From contig JAQXFA010000136.1 of NCBI GenBank assembly GCA_029250565.1, positions 1-30,599 of the forward strand: a DNA stretch of 30,599 nucleotides, in the 5' to 3' direction. Source of the stretch: Candidatus Thalassarchaeaceae archaeon (GTDB lineage Archaea > Thermoplasmatota > Poseidoniia > Poseidoniales > Thalassarchaeaceae). The notes below the pieces were generated by a model. The model was not told the DNA's origin. It was given only the letters and a program-made list of their open reading frames with translations, and did not search any database. The number at the start of each line of letters is the position of its first letter. Position 1 is the first letter of the stretch. Position numbers and translations under genes: made by a program. Below are positions 23,409-30,599 of this stretch, piece after piece.

Positions 23409-25070
23409 ATGAGCACTTCTAATCAACCCGGAACAACTTCTGAAGTGCCGAATAAAACCGGCACTAATTCACCCCGCGCCCTTCTCAGTGTTTACGATAA
23501 AACAGGGGTAACCGCTCTAGCAGTGGCATTAGAAGCGATGGGTTGGAAAATAGTTAGTACAGGGGGGACTGCTCGTCTATTGCGTGAGTCCGGGGTAGCA
23601 GTTGATGACGTTAGTTCAATCACAGAACATCCAGAAGTTTTTGATGGTAGAGTCAAAACACTTCATCCAGCAATTCATGCACCAATTCTTGCCCGAGGAA
23701 ACAATCCGGATGATGTACAAACCCTAGCCCAACTTGGTTACCCCCGAATCGATATGGTGGTTGTAAATCTCTACCCCTTTGAGGAGGTTGCTGCGCGGCA
23801 ACCTCCTGTTGAAATCGATGAATTGATTGAGATGGTTGATATTGGTGGCCCGACATTGATTAGGGCAGCAGCAAAGAACCATCCAGATATTTTGGTGATG
23901 GCAGATCCTAGTCAATACGATGAAGTTCTAGCACATTTACAACAAACAGATGGTGACCCAAAGTCAGTTCCATTAGATGTGAGGCAAAGACTTGCATTGA
24001 CGGCATTTCAGAGAACAGCAGCCTATGATGTGGCATTAGCAACAACCTTGGCCGAACGATTTGAAGGGGTTGAATTAGAAGGTGATTTACCTCCGAGACT
24101 GTTGATTTCAGGTGGCCAGTTGAATCGGTTAAGATATGGGGAAAACCCACATCAAATAGCAGGATTTTTTGACGCATCACGGGTTGGGGAAATGCCAGAT
24201 GGTTTAGCATCTGCAAACCAACATGGTGGTAAGGAATTATCTTTCAATAATTATCTTGATTTGGATGCAGCATTGCGTTTTGCCCGTTCTGTAAGTGGTG
24301 ATGAATGGAGTCAATGGCCCCATTGCTGTGTAATTATCAAACACACAAATGCTTGTGGTGTTGCAATTTCCACCAATCAAGTAGAGGCTTGGAATGATGC
24401 GCTTGCTAGCGACCCGGAATCCGCTTTCGGTTGTGTAATTGCTTTCAATCAAGTAGTGACTAATGAGGTAGCTGAAGCGATTGGCGGACATTTCGTTGAA
24501 TGTATTATCGCACCTGGTTTTGAAAAATCGGCCTTGGATATATTATCAGAGAAAAAGAATCGCCGAATGCTAACTTTTGATAATTTCACCCCGCTAAATC
24601 CAGAATTACGATGGAGACAAATTGATGGTGGTTGGTTAGCACAAGAAGAAGGAGCTCCTCAAATCAATTGGTCAGAGGTCAAATCCGTGACCAAAAAATC
24701 AGCAGATGATGGCCAAATCGATTTAGCCAGATTTGGCGTAACGGTTTGCGCCCAAGTGAAATCAAATTGTGTTGTGTTTGTCCAACCCAGTACAACAGGA
24801 TTCGCAACAGTTGGTATTGGCCCCGGTCAAACTAGCAGAGTCGAAGCAGTCAGAATTGCAGCCCGTCGTGCTGGTGAGCGGGCAACAGGGGCAATGATGG
24901 TTTCAGACGCGTTCTTCCCATTCAGAGATGGTATTGATACCTCACATGAGATTGGAATAACAAGTGTAGTTCAACCGGGTGGTTCGATACGAGATCAAGA
25001 AGTAATTGACGCCGCTGATGAGCACGGTATGACCATGTTGTTCACAGGTGTTCGTTTATTCAGACATTAA
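23409..25070 (+). CDS. purH: PurH, AICAR transformylase / IMP cyclohydrolase
   Basis: A bifunctional enzyme for the last two steps of IMP synthesis, using 10-formyl-THF. The 553-aa product opens with a Ser/Thr/Asn-rich leader of about 20 residues. The IMP cyclohydrolase domain follows: LLSVYDKTGV, STGGTARLL, FDGRVKTLHPAIHAPIL. The transformylase domain contains RYGENPHQ, LSFNNYLDLDAAL, catalytic KHTNACG with K311 and H312, and DPESAFG. FFPFRDGID and the C-terminal LFTGVRLFRH complete it. ATG 23409 is used; a TTG three bases upstream is also in frame. PurH is typically bacterial and is patchy in archaea, many of which use PurP and PurO instead, so this points to transfer or an ancestral bacterial-type pathway in this lineage. 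Confidence 0.97.
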   Translation: MSTSNQPGTTSEVPNKTGTNSPRALLSVYDKTGVTALAVALEAMGWKIVSTGGTARLLRESGVAVDDVSSITEHPEVFDGRVKTLHPAIHAPILARGNNPDDVQTLAQLGYPRIDMVVVNLYPFEEVAARQPPVEIDELIEMVDIGGPTLIRAAAKNHPDILVMADPSQYDEVLAHLQQTDGDPKSVPLDVRQRLALTAFQRTAAYDVALATTLAERFEGVELEGDLPPRLLISGGQLNRLRYGENPHQIAGFFDASRVGEMPDGLASANQHGGKELSFNNYLDLDAALRFARSVSGDEWSQWPHCCVIIKHTNACGVAISTNQVEAWNDALASDPESAFGCVIAFNQVVTNEVAEAIGGHFVECIIAPGFEKSALDILSEKKNRRMLTFDNFTPLNPELRWRQIDGGWLAQEEGAPQINWSEVKSVTKKSADDGQIDLARFGVTVCAQVKSNCVVFVQPSTTGFATVGIGPGQTSRVEAVRIAARRAGERATGAMMVSDAFFPFRDGIDTSHEIGITSVVQPGGSIRDQEVIDAADEHGMTMLFTGVRLFRH

Positions 25071-25085
25071 TGTCCGACCAAATCC

Positions 25086-25526
25086 TCATGTGCGGGTTTT
25101 TACTTTAGAATAAATAAACCATACACCAATCAACCAAACAATGACAATAAATGCTTGACCATATCCAGGGTCACCAGAAAGGTCAGTTATCCAAATAGAA
25201 ACGGCAGACATTATGGTAATGAACACAATTATCCACGTTTTAACATGTTTTGGTAGGGTTTTTCCTGTAGAGTAGTAGTCAAATAATGCTGAACCAAACC
25301 AGCGATTTGTCAATGTCCAGCGAAATAATTTCTCGTTTGAATGACTGAAGAGATAAGCAGCCGGAACAGCCCAAGAAACAGTTGGCCAACCAGGTATCCA
25401 AATACCAATAATAGCACAGATGATGAAAATGAATCCAATACCCACATACAAGCGCCTTTTCAAGGGTGTAGATTTACGTGAATATTGCTCAACAATAGCA
25501 TCCACACTCGTCAATGCCACTGCCAC
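25086..25526 (-). CDS. DUF454 (YbaN-type) inner membrane protein
   Basis: About 146 aa from GTG 25526 (GTG 25520 is equally possible, both after G-rich sequence). Hydrophobic helices lie at about 28-47 (GIGFIFIICAIIGIWIPGWP), 50-62, 95-112 and 120-140. GIWIPGWPTVSWAVPAAYLFSHSNEKLFRW follows the DUF454 pattern, in which a short helix leads to LP--PTTPF and then an S---L--WL segment. The YbaN family has no established function. The gene is convergent with purH, ending 15 bp from it, and divergent from purN. Nothing links it to purine synthesis other than position. Confidence 0.7.
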   Translation of the reverse strand: MAVALTSVDAIVEQYSRKSTPLKRRLYVGIGFIFIICAIIGIWIPGWPTVSWAVPAAYLFSHSNEKLFRWTLTNRWFGSALFDYYSTGKTLPKHVKTWIIVFITIMSAVSIWITDLSGDPGYGQAFIVIVWLIGVWFIYSKVKTRT

Positions 25527-25613
25527 CCCCGTTCCCCCAATATGGTCGCTATAAACCGCTGTTAAAAAGTGGCCGATTCGCTCAATAGTGGTGGCCTACT
25601 CGCTTTGCACACA

Positions 25614-25634
25614 GGTTAGGTGTAAACCTAGACC
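25614..25634 (+). promoter_or_regulatory. Hairpin with GNRA-type loop in the purN leader
   Basis: GGT-TAGGT and ACCTA-(G)-ACC pair through eight base pairs with one bulged G, capped by GTAA, a GNRA tetraloop in RNA. It ends 18 bases before the purN ATG, with AAGGGG between the hairpin and the start. This is a compact candidate leader element. No purine riboswitch core was recognised. Confidence 0.4.
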
Positions 25635-25652
25635 ACAAGGGGCTCTCCGAAC

Positions 25653-26348
25653 ATGTCAGGTTCGTACATTCTTCCAAACATTTCTTCGATAAATAACCCT
25701 CTAAGGTTGGGTGTTTTGATTTCAGGTTCAGGCTCTGGTTTAGAAGCGCTTTTACAACACCAAGAATCAAATGATTGTTCTCATGAAACAGTTGTTGTAA
25801 TTTCGGATCAACCTGCAGTTAAAGGATTAGATAGAGCAGCCAAACACGGAGTTGTTGGAATTTGTGTTCCATTACAACCTAGAAGTGATTTCGAAGTTGG
25901 TTCTAGTGGTGCCCGCGCTCGTAGATTGGCACACGAACAGGCTGTTGCCAAAGTTCTAGATGAATACCAAGTTGAAATGATAGTTTGTAGTGGATACATG
26001 CGAATTTTGACTGAGAATTTTTTGGCTCCCCGATTAGGCAGAGTGGTAAACATTCATCCTAGTCCGTGGGGTGATGATGGCGCCCTATTCCCGGGCGCTC
26101 ATGGAGTTAGAGATACATTGGCCGCGGGAGCTACTACAGCGGGAGCGTCGGTGCACTTCGTGAGTGCAGGTGTTGATGATGGCCCACTAATCGCTAGTGA
26201 AACCACCGCTATTCAATCAGGAGAAGGAGAGAGCTCTCTTGGAGAGCGAGTGAGAGCGGAGATAGAACACCATCTCTATCCAACAGTAATTGATGCACTC
26301 GCTGAAGGCCGAGTAGTTTCAGATGGTAACCGTTTTCGAATTAATTAA
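25653..26348 (+). CDS. purN: PurN, glycinamide ribonucleotide formyltransferase
   Basis: Transfers a formyl group from 10-formyl-THF to GAR, step three of IMP synthesis. The 231-aa protein has the phosphate loop LISGSGSGLEALL at 22-34 and CSGYMRIL at 112-119. The catalytic triad is N133 and H135 in NIHPS plus D175 in GVDDGPLI. A stretch at about 72-100 (QPRSDFEVGSSGARARRL) is a little longer than in E. coli PurN. The ATG at 25653 has AAGGGG about ten bases upstream. The stop codon overlaps the convergent mobA stop within TTAATTAA, so the two coding regions share eight bases. Confidence 0.94.
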   Translation: MSGSYILPNISSINNPLRLGVLISGSGSGLEALLQHQESNDCSHETVVVISDQPAVKGLDRAAKHGVVGICVPLQPRSDFEVGSSGARARRLAHEQAVAKVLDEYQVEMIVCSGYMRILTENFLAPRLGRVVNIHPSPWGDDGALFPGAHGVRDTLAAGATTAGASVHFVSAGVDDGPLIASETTAIQSGEGESSLGERVRAEIEHHLYPTVIDALAEGRVVSDGNRFRIN

Positions 26349-27003
26349 GAAATTCCATGTCCTCTTTTGAGTTAACATTCGTGAAACAATGATTTGTAAT
26401 CCCCGCCTCTTTCCAATCAGTCGGTCCGACCTCAACCACACCCATCTTAGAAATCACTTGGTGTGCTGCCATGTTAATGTCGTTGAGGGCAGTATTGAGT
26501 GCATCAGTCTTGGCGCAGAATAACAAAGGCTCAATACCAGATTCAGATCGGATAACTGCACAATCATTACTCTTTGACAAATTACTATACAAGAGAGGAA
26601 ATAGTTGCGAGCGAATGAATGGCACATCACAAGGCACAATCTGTACTGTTTCCCATCCAAGTTGATGTGCAACTTTGACTGCCCCACTCATTCCTCTGAC
26701 CGCAGAGTTCTGATTTTGATTCAAATCCTCGTCAAATACAATCCTCATTACTAATGTATTTCCATCAATATTTGGCGGCCAATTCTGGTTTTTTTGCTGT
26801 AAGGTTTGTATGACATCAGTAGCTTGCTCTTGGTTTTTAAATGAGAGAATTACTTGAAGAATACCAGATTTTTGTAGTGCTTTTACAACTCGTAAAAGCA
26901 TCGCTTCCCCTTCTATCTCAATCAAAGCCTTTGGTTCACCCATTCTGCTTGAGGGGCCACCAGTGAGAATTATTGCCCCTTCAGCGACAGTTTGCTTTAC
27001 CAT
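26341..27003 (-). CDS. mobA: MobA-like molybdenum cofactor nucleotidyltransferase
   Basis: A 220-aa nucleotidyltransferase that would attach GMP to molybdopterin-bound molybdenum. ILTGGPSSRMGEPKALIEI at 12-30 is the nucleotide and Lys-containing loop (LAGG-SSRMG-DK), PCDVPF at 124-129 gives the metal-binding D126, and GIEPLL follows. The C-terminus FTNVNSKEDM matches the F-N-NTPEDL ending of MobA. CTP-using MocA is a possible alternative. The ATG directly follows the stop of the 67-aa gene (TGAATG), with GAGGT upstream. The moeA fragment at the window start belongs to the same pathway. Confidence 0.85.
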   Translation of the reverse strand: MVKQTVAEGAIILTGGPSSRMGEPKALIEIEGEAMLLRVVKALQKSGILQVILSFKNQEQATDVIQTLQQKNQNWPPNIDGNTLVMRIVFDEDLNQNQNSAVRGMSGAVKVAHQLGWETVQIVPCDVPFIRSQLFPLLYSNLSKSNDCAVIRSESGIEPLLFCAKTDALNTALNDINMAAHQVISKMGVVEVGPTDWKEAGITNHCFTNVNSKEDMEFLN

Positions 27004-27207
27004 TCATTCAACCTCAGCGATTCGGTTGACAGCATATTCCAATTCTTCCATCAAACTGTTGGCACGCTGTAAAATTGCTAATCGGTCTCGTCTAGTTTGA
27101 GCCGAAGGCAACCATTCTAGCAGTTTTGTAATGTCTGTGGCATTTCTATCTAACAGATATTCAAGAGCCGCTAATGCAATAGGGTCCTCTGGCTCAAGAA
27201 AACGCAT
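27004..27207 (-). CDS. 67-aa helical protein, function unknown
   Basis: Starts at ATG 27207 and ends at a TGA that abuts the mobA ATG, so it is probably co-translated with mobA. The sequence is entirely helix-like and charged: ALAALEYLLDRN, then WLPSAQTRRDRLAILQRANSLMEELEYAVNRIAEVE, a likely amphipathic or coiled-coil segment. No cysteine, metal site or membrane helix is present. The ribosome site is weak (GGCGG). Tight coupling to mobA and good length support a real gene. I do not recognise a family. Confidence 0.6.
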   Translation of the reverse strand: MRFLEPEDPIALAALEYLLDRNATDITKLLEWLPSAQTRRDRLAILQRANSLMEELEYAVNRIAEVE

Positions 27208-27250
27208 GTACCGCCGTAGAGGCTAGTCTTCATGTTCATTTTGGCTGTTA

Positions 27251-27265
27251 AGCCGTTTTTCGGCT
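27251..27265 (-). terminator. Terminator-like hairpin at the end of the second TerB gene
   Basis: AGCCG and CGGCT pair around a homopolymer loop of five (A on the transcribed strand of the TerB gene). The hairpin overlaps the TerB stop codon (27264-27266). An upstream GGCT at 27243-27246 could pair with the same AGCC, so two mutually exclusive hairpins are possible. The next gene on this strand starts at 27207. Confidence 0.35.
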
Positions 27266-27761
27266 AATTTTTCTCATCTCGTTTTGGGCGCAGAGAATCA
27301 AACATTCTACCAACGAGGTCAACAACTCCCCCCAAATCATCTTTGACTTTTTGAAGAAGTTTAGGGTCATCACTTTCTTCTAGTGAATCTTTCAATATCT
27401 CAATAGCGAGTTCATGTTCTTTGTCTGTAATTCGTAAACTAGATCGTAAAATAGCGATTACCGCCATTTCATCATGGCTCAATGAAGAGTTCACAAAAGC
27501 AGTTTCAAACATCTCTTCATAGATTTGTATTCTTTCGTTTTTATTGATGATTTCACCACCATCAACAACTTCACCTGTAATCACCGAATTGTAAATCTCC
27601 CCTGGAACATTTTTCAAATCATTTTCTTTCTTAAAAAGAAGAATTGCTAATCTAGTAGCTAACCGCTGTTCTTCCCGTGTAAGAACCCCATCGCGTAGAA
27701 GGACTCCAATTACAGTGGCGTAAACTTCACGAGTTCGCACCGGGCCTTCGCCTGTGGGCAT
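27264..27761 (-). CDS. TerB-like protein (second of two)
   Basis: A 165-aa, all-helical, highly charged protein. Two TerB-type repeats can be seen: VYATVIGVLLRDGVLTREEQRLATRLAILL at about 13-42 and FVNSSLSHDEMAVIAILRSSLRITDKE at about 88-114. It ends with a hydrophilic tail (SLRPKRDEKN) and has no signal peptide or membrane helix. The ATG at 27761 lacks an evident Shine-Dalgarno sequence. It is divergent from dnaG across a 169-178 bp region rich in inverted repeats and has a terminator-like hairpin at its end. Function is unknown; the companion at 22882 belongs to the same broad family but is not closely similar. Confidence 0.7.
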   Translation of the reverse strand: MPTGEGPVRTREVYATVIGVLLRDGVLTREEQRLATRLAILLFKKENDLKNVPGEIYNSVITGEVVDGGEIINKNERIQIYEEMFETAFVNSSLSHDEMAVIAILRSSLRITDKEHELAIEILKDSLEESDDPKLLQKVKDDLGGVVDLVGRMFDSLRPKRDEKN

Positions 27762-27842
27762 ATTATGACCACGTCCGCTTCACCTTTTCACTTTGACTAA
27801 AGGTCCGGTGGGTTCTTGAAGGAAGGGTAGTTCGGCCAATTT

Positions 27843-27913
27843 ACAGGTTCACCTGTCCCAATCACCGGGCGCATAGGCGCTCGATTCCGAGAAAAACGGC
27901 CCCAGTGGTGGGG
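27843..27913. promoter_or_regulatory. Cluster of inverted repeats in the TerB-dnaG divergent region
   Basis: Three dyads occur in 71 bp: ACAGGT-TC-ACCTGT at 27843-27856 (perfect 6+2+6), GCGC-ATAG-GCGC at 27869-27880, and CCCC-AGTGGT-GGGG at 27900-27913. The first is a good candidate for a dimeric repressor site serving either divergent gene; the last lies in the dnaG leader. The rest of the gap (27762-27842) shows nothing I can name. Confidence 0.35.
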
Positions 27914-27939
27914 CGGGGTATACCTAAGGAATGAGAAAA

Positions 27940-29097
27940 ATGAAAGAATCAGGCAATGCAAAATACATGATTAGAGTCAGCGTCAAACTTGATGGCCAAG
28001 CTCGTAGAAAAGACATCATCGGTGCTATTTTTGGGCAAACAGAGGGATTAATGCCAGAAGCACTAGATTTGAGAAAACTACAGCGTTCTGGGCGCATCGG
28101 GCATATTGATGTTAATTTAGATAGCAATAAGGGAAAAGTTAGCGGAGTAATTGAAATCCCATCTTCTCTTGAGAATGTAGAGAGTGCAATTATTGGCGCT
28201 GCTCTTGAAACAATAGAAAGAATTGGACCGGCGGCTTCACAATTGAAGGTGCTTGAAATATCTAACATTCGTTCTTCTAAGAGAACTTCAATGGTTGATC
28301 GTGCAAAGGATATTCTTCTTGATATCGTCAAACAACGCGACACAGAAGCAGATAATTTGATTGATGAAGTTCGCAGTGTGTTAACAACTAGCGAAGTTAC
28401 TACCTACAAAGATACAGGTATGACATGTGGACCAAACATTGAATCCAGTGACTCGTTGATTATTGTTGAAGGCCGCAACGATGTCTTAAATTTGGCATCA
28501 TGTGGAATAAAGAACGTAATAGCAGTAATGGGCGCTGGAATTGACGATGCATTGGTTGAATTAGTTGAGAATAAATCAATGGTGAAAGCATTCTTGGATG
28601 GCGACCGCGGTGGCCGAATGATTGCATTAGAATTATCAGGAGTACTTGGTAATAAATTAACTCACATTGCATTTGCTCCAGAAAGCCGAGAAGTTGAACA
28701 CTTAGAAAAGAAAGTAATTGGTAAGCATCTAGGTCAAGCAGAGGAAGCAAAGCGAGTCATCACTAGAATTGAAAAATCAGAAGGTGAGGTCACCAGCACA
28801 TCAGAGAAAATAGAAATTCCTGATGAAGTCAAAGAATGGGCTGGTAATATGCCCAAGAAGGCAAATCAGGCAGTCTTCATTCTAGAAGATGGTTCAGTTT
28901 CTGACGCGGATGGTGTCAAAGATACAATCGCTCAAGCAGGTGAAACAGAAGGTGTCCAAGCCCTAGTCATCAAGACAAAGGCAACAACATCATTGTGGGA
29001 AATGGTAGCAGAGAGTGGAATTAACATCGTGATTGTACCAAAAATGGATGTTAAGGCGCCAGAAGATGTGACTGTATACGCAACATCTGATTTCTGA
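27940..29097 (+). CDS. dnaG: Archaeal DnaG, primase-like and exosome-associated protein
   Basis: An archaeal DnaG-type protein of 385 aa from ATG 27940, chosen because AAGGA at 27926-27930 is then nine bases away; ATG 27931 follows it directly and is less likely. The N-terminal part has AIFGQTEGL, LRKLQRSGRIGHIDV, IPSSLENVESAIIGAALETIERIGP and a KR-S-VDRAKDIL stretch, typical of archaeal DnaG. The Toprim domain has E177 in VEGRNDVLNL, then GIKNVIAVMG, and D220 and D222 in DGDRGG. The archaeal protein is mainly known as an RNA exosome cap subunit recruiting poly(A) RNA, though primase activity has been reported. The C-terminus is acidic and ends in a VAESGINIVIVPK fold. Confidence 0.95.
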   Translation: MKESGNAKYMIRVSVKLDGQARRKDIIGAIFGQTEGLMPEALDLRKLQRSGRIGHIDVNLDSNKGKVSGVIEIPSSLENVESAIIGAALETIERIGPAASQLKVLEISNIRSSKRTSMVDRAKDILLDIVKQRDTEADNLIDEVRSVLTTSEVTTYKDTGMTCGPNIESSDSLIIVEGRNDVLNLASCGIKNVIAVMGAGIDDALVELVENKSMVKAFLDGDRGGRMIALELSGVLGNKLTHIAFAPESREVEHLEKKVIGKHLGQAEEAKRVITRIEKSEGEVTSTSEKIEIPDEVKEWAGNMPKKANQAVFILEDGSVSDADGVKDTIAQAGETEGVQALVIKTKATTSLWEMVAESGINIVIVPKMDVKAPEDVTVYATSDF

Positions 29098-29148
29098 AAT
29101 ATCAAATATTCCAATCACTCATAAGTAAAATTGCCTAGCATTATTTTC

Positions 29149-30599
29149 ATGCAAGAGGCTCCACCACCTCAAAACACCGAACAAACAACCCCTGCACAAG
29201 TTGCACCAGCATCCACAGCCTTGCAAGATAGTGCAATTGGTGGTAATGTTCACACAGGTGATGTGATTTATAATCATCAAAATCTAGTTGCACCAAAACC
29301 CGAAATACCTATTTCAAATTTGATTAATATTGGATTGATATGTTTAGCATTGATAATGGTTTCAATTAGCCTTTTTAGTGAATCTTGGATTGTTCAAAAC
29401 CAAGAAATTTTAGGCACTGAAATGGAAAGCCGTATGGGTTTAGACGACACTAGCATTACTACTTGCGACTCAGATGGGGATTGTGAATCGGAAGAAAACG
29501 ACATCAGCGAGCAATATGATGAATGCAAGAAAGAAATGGATGAATGGGAAAATTCTGATTGGGATTTAGGTGAATACCCATTCAAAGAATATTGTGAAGC
29601 AATTGGTAGTCAAGCCACAGCTGGTTTTGTTGGTACAATTGCGTTTGCCGGTTCAGTTTTGTTCCTTTTAGTAGCAGGGGTTCTTTTGCTTCTTGGGGTA
29701 CTTGGGAAAAATATTCCATTTGTTAATTATTCACCTCTTTTACCAGGTGCTCTAATTTTTATTGGCTTTGCTTTATGGGAACTGATTCTTCCTGCTGTAA
29801 ATGGCGATTACGGATGGGCTGCTAAATTGACATTATTTTCAGGTGTGATTGCTTGTTATGTTGGTGTCAATCCAGTATTAGACAAAATACATGCATCAAA
29901 TGGTTTAGCATCTTTCTTTTCCGATAATAGATTCGAATTAATTTCGAAATTAAAGTTGGTTTGGTTTGGTTTGACCATTTTTGGTTTATTTTTGCTATTT
30001 TTCACCCCAATAATTGGGTTGCCCCTAATGCTCTTTGGTTTATTATTATCTTTCATTAATTTCGCAGATCCTAAATTATTGACTGAACAAACAGAGCATG
30101 GGGAACAAAGAATGCTATTATTGCAATTTGGCAGAAACCATGGTAAGCCAGTTGAGGAATCACCTCAACCCGCTGCACCAGTACCGGTTGTACAAACCCC
30201 ACTACCCACTGCACCGGTACCAGATGTGCAAACTCCACCACCCGCACCATCTCCTGTAGTAGCGACACCACCCACCCCATCACCACAACTTGAACCTGAA
30301 CCACCTACGTTAGAGGAAGCAAAACCTTCAGTCCCTGAAACTCAAGAAATTGTAGAAGATGTAGATTGGCCAGAAGTAGCGAGTGAGGTTAAAACACCAG
30401 TTGTGGATGAAGTAGAAGAAGTAGTGGATGAGGGACCAGAAGTAGCGAGTACTATTGTTGAAGAAGAAATTGTAGAAGAGGCCCCAAAACCCTCAACAGA
30501 AACAATACCACCAGCACCGGCACCACCTACAACGGCTTTACCACCTGCTCCAGCACCACCACCTACACCAATGGTGGTACCAGCAGCACCTGCACCACC
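29149..30599 (+). CDS. Large membrane protein with acidic Cys loop and proline-rich tail (3' partial)
   Basis: An uninterrupted frame of 483 codons from ATG 29149 running off the window end. A hydrophilic N-terminus contains DSAIGGNVHTGDVIYNHQ, a short beta-type motif. Five to six hydrophobic helices follow, the first near residues 56-77 and later ones at about 160-190, 198-215, 222-240 and 268-305. Between the first two lies an acidic loop of about 80 residues with four cysteines (C105, C111, C127, C147) and DSDGDCESEEND, perhaps disulfide-bonded or cation-binding outside the cell. After residue 320 the protein becomes a tail rich in Pro, Ala, Glu and Val, with repeats of PVP-VQTP and PEVAS. 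No ribosome site is evident. No enzyme motif is seen; an envelope scaffold or anchor is one guess. I do not recognise the family. Confidence 0.75.
   Translation, partial: MQEAPPPQNTEQTTPAQVAPASTALQDSAIGGNVHTGDVIYNHQNLVAPKPEIPISNLINIGLICLALIMVSISLFSESWIVQNQEILGTEMESRMGLDDTSITTCDSDGDCESEENDISEQYDECKKEMDEWENSDWDLGEYPFKEYCEAIGSQATAGFVGTIAFAGSVLFLLVAGVLLLLGVLGKNIPFVNYSPLLPGALIFIGFALWELILPAVNGDYGWAAKLTLFSGVIACYVGVNPVLDKIHASNGLASFFSDNRFELISKLKLVWFGLTIFGLFLLFFTPIIGLPLMLFGLLLSFINFADPKLLTEQTEHGEQRMLLLQFGRNHGKPVEESPQPAAPVPVVQTPLPTAPVPDVQTPPPAPSPVVATPPTPSPQLEPEPPTLEEAKPSVPETQEIVEDVDWPEVASEVKTPVVDEVEEVVDEGPEVASTIVEEEIVEEAPKPSTETIPPAPAPPTTALPPAPAPPPTPMVVPAAPAP
30370..30450 (+). repeat. Short direct repeat in the proline-rich tail
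   Basis: CCAGAAGTAGCGAGT occurs at 30370-30384 and again at 30436-30450, in frame and 22 codons apart, encoding PEVAS each time. It lies inside a low-complexity Pro/Glu/Val region and probably arose by internal duplication. Confidence 0.6.

Noticed and set aside
27924..28343. 139-aa minus-strand frame opposite dnaG
   Set aside because: Overlaps the conserved N-terminal part of DnaG completely; no independent support.
30160..30599. Repetitive CCA/GCA-rich stretch as a possible CRISPR or tandem array
   Set aside because: The repeats are irregular, in frame and translate to a Pro/Ala/Glu-rich protein tail.

Overview
This roughly 30.6 kb window, AT-rich by eye, looks like a mesophilic marine euryarchaeon. 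The best guess is Marine Group II (Candidatus Poseidoniales) or a close Thermoplasmatota relative. Archaeal marks are a group II chaperonin (thermosome-like) gene, an archaeal-type DnaG, a PilT-like ATPase with a KH domain, and a tRNA-Leu with no encoded CCA. Several genes look bacterial in type: uvrA, purH, a purL with fused PurS-like halves, a DegT/Gfo-Idh/hexapeptide sugar set, a bacterial-style deoxyhypusine synthase-like protein and a dimethylargininase. This mixture is known for pelagic euryarchaea. The taxonomic placement is inference, because no marker was searched.

Layout. 1-7370 (+): 3' end of moeA, then uvrA, then purL and purQ with adjacent stop and start codons. 7390-8284 (-): a zinc-ribbon protein and a DUF2892-like membrane protein as a two-gene operon, divergent from an M50 metalloprotease (8384-9250, +). 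A perfect 24-bp palindrome spans both stop codons where the M50 gene meets the next leftward gene. 9261-13333 (-): M28 peptidase lipoprotein, dimethylargininase, deoxyhypusine synthase-like protein and speD read leftward in the order speD > DHS-like > DDAH > M28. A tRNA-Leu(GAG) lies just upstream. 13568-19330: a sugar and surface-glycan region with a DegT aminotransferase (+), a CYTH gene broken by an apparent one-base frameshift (-), a hexapeptide N-acetyltransferase and a small membrane protein (+), an APH-type kinase and a GT4 glycosyltransferase (-), and a Gfo/Idh/MocA dehydrogenase (+). 19385-23325 (+): membrane protein, ATPase-KH protein, divergent thermosome, TerB-like protein. 23409-27003: purH (+), DUF454 membrane protein (-), purN (+), mobA and a 67-aa gene (-). 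27264-30599: second TerB-like gene (-), dnaG (+), and a large membrane protein with a proline-rich tail that runs off the end (+).

How the genes fit together. Four enzymes of de novo IMP synthesis lie here (PurL, PurQ, PurN, PurH), in three separate places. MoeA and MobA bracket the window and serve molybdenum cofactor assembly. The aminotransferase, N-acetyltransferase and dehydrogenase match the three-step conversion of UDP-GlcNAcA to a UDP-diacetamido-uronic acid and sit beside a glycosyltransferase, so they probably supply surface or N-glycans. SpeD and the DHS-like enzyme form a tight polyamine/hypusine-like pair, followed by a methylarginine hydrolase and a secreted peptidase. No CRISPR array, insertion sequence, prophage or rRNA was seen, and no stretch without a gene exceeds 300 bp.
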